Assembly (NCBI RefSeq): GCF_023158935.1
Contig: NZ_CP096120.1
Span: forward strand, 434,001-498,000
Source of the DNA: Acinetobacter portensis
GTDB taxonomy: Bacteria; Pseudomonadota; Gammaproteobacteria; Pseudomonadales; Moraxellaceae
DNA: 64,000 nt
Direction: 5' to 3'
Shown: positions 60,232 to 64,000 of the stretch, piece by piece
Numbering within the stretch: the first letter of the stretch is position 1
How the letters are laid out: each line of letters begins with the position of its first letter
Program-made: the position numbers and the translations under genes
The notes under the pieces: model-generated
Told to the model about the DNA's origin: nothing
The model's database searches: none
Seen by the model: only the letters and a program-made list of their open reading frames with translations

Positions 60232-60849
60232 ATGATAGATCTATATTATTGGGGAACACCCAATGGCCTGAAAATTTCGATTGCTTTAGAGGAAATGGGT
60301 TTAGATTATCAAGTCACTCCAATCAATATTTTAGAAGATGATCAGTTCCAACCTGACTTTTTGAGAATCTCTCCAAATAATAAAATTCCAGCAATTGTTG
60401 ACCAAGATGGTCCAAATCATCAGGCTATTTCTGTTTTTGAATCTGGTGCAATTTTGCAGTATTTAGGTCGTAAAACAGGATTGTTTTATCCCCAAGATGA
60501 ACAAGCACGTGTTGAAGTTGAACAATGGCTAATGTGGCAAATAGGTGGATTTGGTCCAATGTTGGGACAGAATCATCACTTTAATAAATTTGCATCGGAA
60601 GAAGTTCCTTATGCAGTTGAGCGTTTCATGAAAGAAACAAAGCGCTTATATTCTGTTTTAGAAAAGCAGCTCATTGGACAGCAATTTGTAGCAGGGGAGT
60701 ATTCAATTGCAGATATTGCAATTTATCCTTGGATTAGACGTTGTGAATGGCAAAAAATTAATTTAGAAGATTATCCAAATGTAAAAGCGTATATGCAGCG
60801 TATAGAAGCCCGTCCTGCGGTACAGAGAGCATTGGCAATACAGGTTTAG
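60232..60849 (+). CDS. glutathione S-transferase (YfcG/Ure2-like)
   Basis: A 205-aa cytosolic GST. The N-terminal thioredoxin-fold domain (about 1-80) has YYWGTPNGLKISIALEE, the cis-Pro segment NKIPAIVD and the ESGAILQYL glutathione-binding motif. An all-helical C-terminal domain has SIADIAIYPWIRR. The Asn in the TPNG motif is as in Ure2/YfcG enzymes. The 225 bp upstream contains no other feature I can support. It is followed by a terminator. Confidence 0.93.
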   Translation: MIDLYYWGTPNGLKISIALEEMGLDYQVTPINILEDDQFQPDFLRISPNNKIPAIVDQDGPNHQAISVFESGAILQYLGRKTGLFYPQDEQARVEVEQWLMWQIGGFGPMLGQNHHFNKFASEEVPYAVERFMKETKRLYSVLEKQLIGQQFVAGEYSIADIAIYPWIRRCEWQKINLEDYPNVKAYMQRIEARPAVQRALAIQV

Positions 60850-60870
60850 CTTTTCATTTGTGCTAAGATA

Positions 60871-60898
60871 AAAGACCACCCCAATGCGGTGGTTTTTT
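60871..60898 (+). terminator. GST gene terminator
   Basis: ACCACC / GGTGGT stem with a CCAATGC loop and T run; the next ORF's first possible codons overlap it. Confidence 0.85.
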
Positions 60899-60912
60899 AT
60901 TGGATAAATTGT

Positions 60913-61200
60913 ATGCAAGATTTCATTTTAAACTTCACACGAATTTTAGAAAAAAACCCTAAAATATATTGGAGTATTATTATTGGTATTGTTGGATGTT
61001 TAGCTTTATTTGTAGTGGAAGCATTCCATGTGCAAAATATTTTGGCAACGTTAAATACCAAAGACCAAGCTTTGATGAAAATCACAATTGATCCTATAGC
61101 GACGATCTACTTTTGGGTGCGAATAGCTTTGCTTTTCATTGTGATTATTTGGTCAAATTTAGAATATCTTAAAACGAAAAAACAACTAGGTTTAAAATAA
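60913..61200 (+). CDS. small membrane protein of unknown function
   Basis: A 95-aa protein with two hydrophobic helices (about 18-37 and 63-82) and a basic C-terminus. The chosen ATG 60913 lies clear of the upstream terminator; an in-frame start at 60889 would overlap it. It is 6 nt upstream of the YqaA-like gene and probably cotranscribed. I do not recognise a family. Confidence 0.65.
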   Translation: MQDFILNFTRILEKNPKIYWSIIIGIVGCLALFVVEAFHVQNILATLNTKDQALMKITIDPIATIYFWVRIALLFIVIIWSNLEYLKTKKQLGLK

Positions 61201-61206
61201 AACCCA

Positions 61207-61635
61207 ATGTGGGCTTACTTTCTGCTGTTTGTATCGGCTTTTGGGGCTGCAACTTTATTGCCTTTACAGTCCGAAGCCGTACTTCTAGCATTGCTTGCGG
61301 AAGGAAGCAAATCTGCTTTTTGGTTAATTGTTGTTGCGAGTTTAGGGAATGTTTTAGGCTCGTGTGTGAATTGGTATTTAGGCCTAAAAATAGAACAATA
61401 TAAAAATAAAAAATGGTTTCCTATTTCTGAAAGTAAAATGTTTCAAGCACAAAATATTTATCAAAAATATGGTTTTTGGTCTTTATTACTGAGTTGGGTG
61501 CCTATTATTGGGGATCCTATTACTTTAATAGCAGGGCTTTTAAAAGAAAACTTTGTCCGATTTTTATTCATCGTAACAATAGCTAAAGTTGGCCGTTATT
61601 TATGTGTTTATTGGATATTTCTAGGAATTTTCTAA
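61207..61635 (+). CDS. yqaA: YqaA family membrane protein (DedA-related)
   Basis: A 142-aa polytopic protein starting MWAYFLLFVSAFGAATLLPLQSE, with GNVLGSCVNWYLG and the PIIGDPITLIAG segment typical of the YqaA branch of the DedA/VTT superfamily. DedA-type proteins are lipid scramblases or flippases in several bacteria; a role in lipid transport here is inferred only from the family. It is the second gene of a two-gene unit. Confidence 0.88.
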   Translation: MWAYFLLFVSAFGAATLLPLQSEAVLLALLAEGSKSAFWLIVVASLGNVLGSCVNWYLGLKIEQYKNKKWFPISESKMFQAQNIYQKYGFWSLLLSWVPIIGDPITLIAGLLKENFVRFLFIVTIAKVGRYLCVYWIFLGIF

Positions 61636-61684
61636 TTTAAAAGAAATGGATGGTTAAGTGATTTAACCATCCATATAAAATCAT

Positions 61685-62416
61685 TTAAACACAGCCATCT
61701 TGCTTAAATTGAATCTCATCTTTTAAATTTGTTTTTTTATAAATCCAATATTTACGTGGTACATCAATTTTAGCTTTGGAAATTGCTTGAATGACTTTTT
61801 GGTCTAAGTCATAAACACCTGAGCCTTTTTTGATTTTTACTTTTTTAACATCGCCGTGTTTATTCACTTTAAAGCTAAATGTTACGCTACGGTTATGACC
61901 TTTTAAGTCTGATGCCTTAAGTAGAATTTGTGGCTGAGTGCGATATTGAAAGGATGTTTTATTTTCAGATTTTTGCGCAAGCCAATTTTTAGAATTGAAA
62001 GCATATGCACATTGAACTTCATCTTCTTCAATAAAGCGTAAATTGAATGTTTGAAAGCCAATAGTTGCAACTGCATTATCTTGTTCGATATGTGGTTTTA
62101 CTTTAGATGCGCGAACAGCTTGAATTAAAATATCATCTAAATGTTTTAAACCTGTACTTTCTTGTACATTTGCTTTCGTGACATTACCAGTTTCATCTGC
62201 ATAAACGCGTAAAATAGCTGCACGATTTTTTTCTTTTAAATCTTCATTTTTATATTTGGGTTGTGGAAATTGTTCCCATTGAATACGAGTCGTTAAATGT
62301 GCGGGAAGTGCAGCACTTTTTTGAGTACTCAATTTTTTAGATGTATTATTTTCTTGGCTATATGCTGTAGAAAAAGGTAATACAAGCAGTAAAGTAGCAC
62401 ATAGGACATTTTTCAT
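61685..62416 (-). CDS. exported protein with two TonB C-terminal-like domains
   Basis: A 243-aa protein with a cleavable signal peptide (core ending in F-S-T-A-Y-S). Two repeats of the TonB_C fold follow, near 55-120 (RAAILRVYADETGNVTKANVQESTGLKHLDDIL) and 165-230 (RSVTFSFKVNKHGDVKKVKIKKGSGVYDLDQKV). There is no N-terminal proline-rich region or transmembrane anchor, so it is not a normal TonB. Its function is unknown. It lies on the opposite strand between the yqaA-like gene and rpmI. Confidence 0.82.
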   Translation of the reverse strand: MKNVLCATLLLVLPFSTAYSQENNTSKKLSTQKSAALPAHLTTRIQWEQFPQPKYKNEDLKEKNRAAILRVYADETGNVTKANVQESTGLKHLDDILIQAVRASKVKPHIEQDNAVATIGFQTFNLRFIEEDEVQCAYAFNSKNWLAQKSENKTSFQYRTQPQILLKASDLKGHNRSVTFSFKVNKHGDVKKVKIKKGSGVYDLDQKVIQAISKAKIDVPRKYWIYKKTNLKDEIQFKQDGCV

Positions 62417-62564
62417 AATTTGAGTATCTTAATCGAGTTGTATGTCGAAAATAGTGAATTAAACTTTGTAAGTATTTCCTGAATTAAAAATACTCGCAAG
62501 TATTAAATGATTTTTAGTGTGATTTCTTAGTTTCTATTATCTTCAATTGTATTGCTGAAAGCAT

Positions 62565-62595
62565 TTGACATTCGTAAAACTTATCTGAATAGAAA
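62565..62595 (+). promoter_or_regulatory. promoter candidate for rpmI-rplT
   Basis: TTGACA at 62565-62570 with TAGAAA at 62590-62595 (19-nt spacer, longer than ideal). TAGAAT at 62626-62631 is a second -10 candidate. Either would give the ribosomal protein pair its own transcript. Confidence 0.35.
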
Positions 62596-62641
62596 GAAGT
62601 GCTTTTGTTTTGAGCGGGGATATATTAGAATATGCGCTCCC

Positions 62642-62690
62642 TTACCTGCAGGTCGTTTTTGCAATGGTGCAAACGTTCCGAACAGGTGTT
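62642..62690 (+). promoter_or_regulatory. structured mRNA leader before rpmI
   Basis: A hairpin CGTTTTTGCA (62654-62663) / TGCAAACG (62668-62675) with a two-T bulge is enclosed by ACCTG (62644-62648) pairing with CAGGT (62683-62687). It ends 15 nt before the start codon, as expected for a ribosomal protein autoregulatory leader. Confidence 0.45.
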
Positions 62691-62704
62691 CAAAAGAGGT
62701 TGTT

Positions 62705-62899
62705 ATGCCTAAGATGAAAACTCGCCGTGGTGCAGCTAAACGCTTTAAAGCAACTGCAAACGGTTTCAAGCGTAAACAAGCGTTCAAACGCCACATTTTG
62801 ACCAAAAAATCTGCTAAACGTATCCGTCAATTGCGCGGCTGTGTAATGGTTCACGTAAGTGATGTTGCTTCAGTTCGTCGTATGTGCCCATACATCTAA
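62705..62899 (+). CDS. rpmI: 50S ribosomal protein L35
   Basis: A 64-aa ribosomal protein, [20 protein letters not shown] and so on, with the conserved [17 protein letters not shown] segment. The ATG at 62705 has AGAGG 6 nt upstream; an open frame reaching back to 62552 is not part of the protein. It is 12 nt upstream of rplT. Confidence 0.98.
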   Translation: MPKMKTRRGAAKRFKATANGFKRKQAFKRHILTKKSAKRIRQLRGCVMVHVSDVASVRRMCPYI

Positions 62900-62911
62900 G
62901 GAGATTTATAA

Positions 62912-63271
62912 ATGGCTCGTGTAAAACGTGGTGTTCAGGCGCATCGTCGTCATAAAAAAATTCTTGCTCGTGCTAAAGGTTACTACGGCGCTCGCTCACG
63001 TGTATATCGCGTAGCGTTCCAAGCAGTAATCAAAGCTGGTCAATACGCTTACCGTGACCGTCGTCAAAAGAAACGTCAATTCCGTGCTTTATGGATTGCG
63101 CGTATCAATGCTGGCGCACGTCAAAACGGTTTGTCGTACAGCCGTATGATTTCTGGCTTGAAAAAAGCTCAGATCATCATCGACCGTCGCGTACTTGCTG
63201 ACATCGCTATGCATGATTCAGTTGCATTTGCTGCTATCGCTGAAAAAGCGAAAAGCGCATTAGCTGCTTAA
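62912..63271 (+). CDS. rplT: 50S ribosomal protein L20
   Basis: A 119-aa rRNA-binding protein, essential for early 50S assembly. It starts [18 protein letters not shown] and has the [14 protein letters not shown] and [13 protein letters not shown] segments. In E. coli it also represses translation of rpmI and itself; the leader before rpmI could serve that here. It has a GGAG ribosome binding site. Confidence 0.98.
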   Translation: MARVKRGVQAHRRHKKILARAKGYYGARSRVYRVAFQAVIKAGQYAYRDRRQKKRQFRALWIARINAGARQNGLSYSRMISGLKKAQIIIDRRVLADIAMHDSVAFAAIAEKAKSALAA

Positions 63272-63286
63272 TCGTCTTAGATGATT

Positions 63287-63316
63287 TAAAAAAGACCGCT
63301 TTTAGCGGTCTTTTTT
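63287..63316. terminator. rplT terminator
   Basis: AAAAAGACCGCT / AGCGGTCTTTTT stem with a TTT loop and T run, 15 nt after rplT; it also faces the convergent gene. Confidence 0.93.
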
Positions 63317-63362
63317 ATTGCTTAAAATTTAGTGGGTAAAGTATGAATTTTTCCGACTTTAT

Positions 63363-64000
63363 TTAAAGACCAAAATAATAGCCAATTAAGCAAATAATAA
63401 TAGTAATGCAAATAAGTGTGACAACTCCCGATTTTCCAGAAGATTCTTCTTGATTAGGTTTACTTTCTTTTTTGAAATTTAGGATATTGCTTGTTGGTGG
63501 TTCTTCTAAAGGATTTTCTTTTACGAGGACAGGTGTAAGTTGCGCTGTTTGATAATGATTGGCAACTTTAGTAATGAATTTGGCGTGTAAATCATCAATA
63601 TGTTGAGCAAAGTTACGAATATTTAATTGTTCATCTGGGGGGATTAAGCTGCCATCATGATGATATGGATGTTGGATTTTTTGCTGAATAAATTCAGAAA
63701 GAGCCTCAATGTTGTGTAGGTTGCTGTGTGCATAATCTGCTTGGTAATCTGTAGGCAATAAAGAAAGCTGATTTTCTTTTGATGATTCATCTTCATCAAA
63801 AGAAGTTTTATTGGATTGATTTAATCCTGTGTAGGGCATATTCACGTTTAATGAGTTTTGAAAACCTTCAGCATAAGGATGGTTAAATAGCTCACTTGTC
63901 ATAAATGCTTGGATGTCATCCCAATTCGGTTGTTTAAAATCTACATCAAGTTGTTTTATGAGTTTTGAATTGAGTTCATAGCGCCATAAAATTTCATGAC
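63363..64000 (-). CDS. tail-anchored protein of unknown function (5' end beyond the window)
   Basis: The minus-strand frame ending at 63363 stays open to the window edge. An internal Met at 63902 would give 179 aa, but the upstream codons read as protein (WRYELNSKLIKQLDVDF, then QPNWDDIQAF), so the gene is probably truncated by the window. The visible part has an acidic, Asn/Gln-rich middle, a helical region (about 75-120 from that Met) and one hydrophobic C-terminal helix (GVVTLICITIIICLIGYYFGL without its last residue), i.e. a tail anchor. I do not recognise the family. Confidence 0.7.
   Translation of the reverse strand, partial: HEILWRYELNSKLIKQLDVDFKQPNWDDIQAFMTSELFNHPYAEGFQNSLNVNMPYTGLNQSNKTSFDEDESSKENQLSLLPTDYQADYAHSNLHNIEALSEFIQQKIQHPYHHDGSLIPPDEQLNIRNFAQHIDDLHAKFITKVANHYQTAQLTPVLVKENPLEEPPTSNILNFKKESKPNQEESSGKSGVVTLICITIIICLIGYYFGL

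Noticed and set aside
60141..60341. 66-codon ORF overlapping the GST start
   Set aside because: Overlaps the GST gene in another frame, no family resemblance; the upstream part is AT-rich non-coding sequence.
62552..62704. Upstream in-frame extension of rpmI
   Set aside because: The L35 protein starts at the ATG at 62705 with its own ribosome binding site; the extension covers the promoter and structured leader.

Overview
The window is chromosomal DNA of a gammaproteobacterium of the family Moraxellaceae, almost certainly Acinetobacter. The evidence is the AT-rich sequence, the 5S rRNA, the gene families and the gene order. Examples are ndk-rlmN-pilF-rodZ-ispG-hisS-yfgM-bamB-der, ilvI-ilvH-ilvC, a fused mnmC, and rapZ followed by an HPr gene. 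Nearly everything is core housekeeping. I see no prophage, insertion sequence, CRISPR array, tRNA or integrated element.

Layout. 1-340: 23S-5S spacer, 5S rRNA and terminator, the 3' end of an rRNA operon. 0.4-18.3 kb: short operons on both strands. They encode a Na/Pi-type transporter, a lipoamide-dehydrogenase-like flavoenzyme, two tandem TIGR01244 proteins plus a tiny lipoprotein, trxC, several hotdog thioesterases and yci-type genes, mnmC, a PHP phosphoesterase, a bestrophin, radC/coaBC, a cytochrome b562, secB-grxC-rhodanese and rsgA. 18.3-31.2 kb: orn, a frameshifted Bax-inhibitor-like gene, fabI, a macA-macB-outer-membrane-factor efflux operon, a bacteriohemerythrin, and leuS-lptE-holA. 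31.2-36.1 kb: branched-chain amino acid synthesis (ilvI, ilvH, ilvC), preceded by a candidate leader-peptide attenuator, then a frameshifted DUF2971 gene. 36.1-38.1 kb: a glycosyltransferase-PAP2 pair behind a candidate Pho box. 38.2-47.9 kb: iscX, ndk and the rlmN-to-der block. 47.9-57.1 kb: an SDR, mazG, a ComEA-like gene, pcnB-folK-panB-panC, rapZ-HPr-darP and an AMP-forming acyl-CoA ligase. 57.4-63.3 kb: thrS-infC and rpmI-rplT, with infC and rpmI separated by about 2.7 kb of unrelated genes. The window ends inside a gene for a membrane-anchored protein of unknown function.

The most interesting non-coding signals are: an 18-codon ORF upstream of ilvI containing Ile-Leu-Gly-Leu-Ile-Leu-Leu whose last codons lie in a terminator-like hairpin; a Pho-box-like element before the glycosyltransferase-PAP2 pair, suggesting phosphate-controlled lipid remodelling; a short promoter-to-terminator unit before the hemerythrin gene; and a structured leader before rpmI. 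infC uses an ATT start codon. Two genes (Bax inhibitor-like and DUF2971) each carry an apparent single-base frameshift, which may be true decay or sequence error. All functional statements come from reading motifs and family knowledge; no database search was possible.
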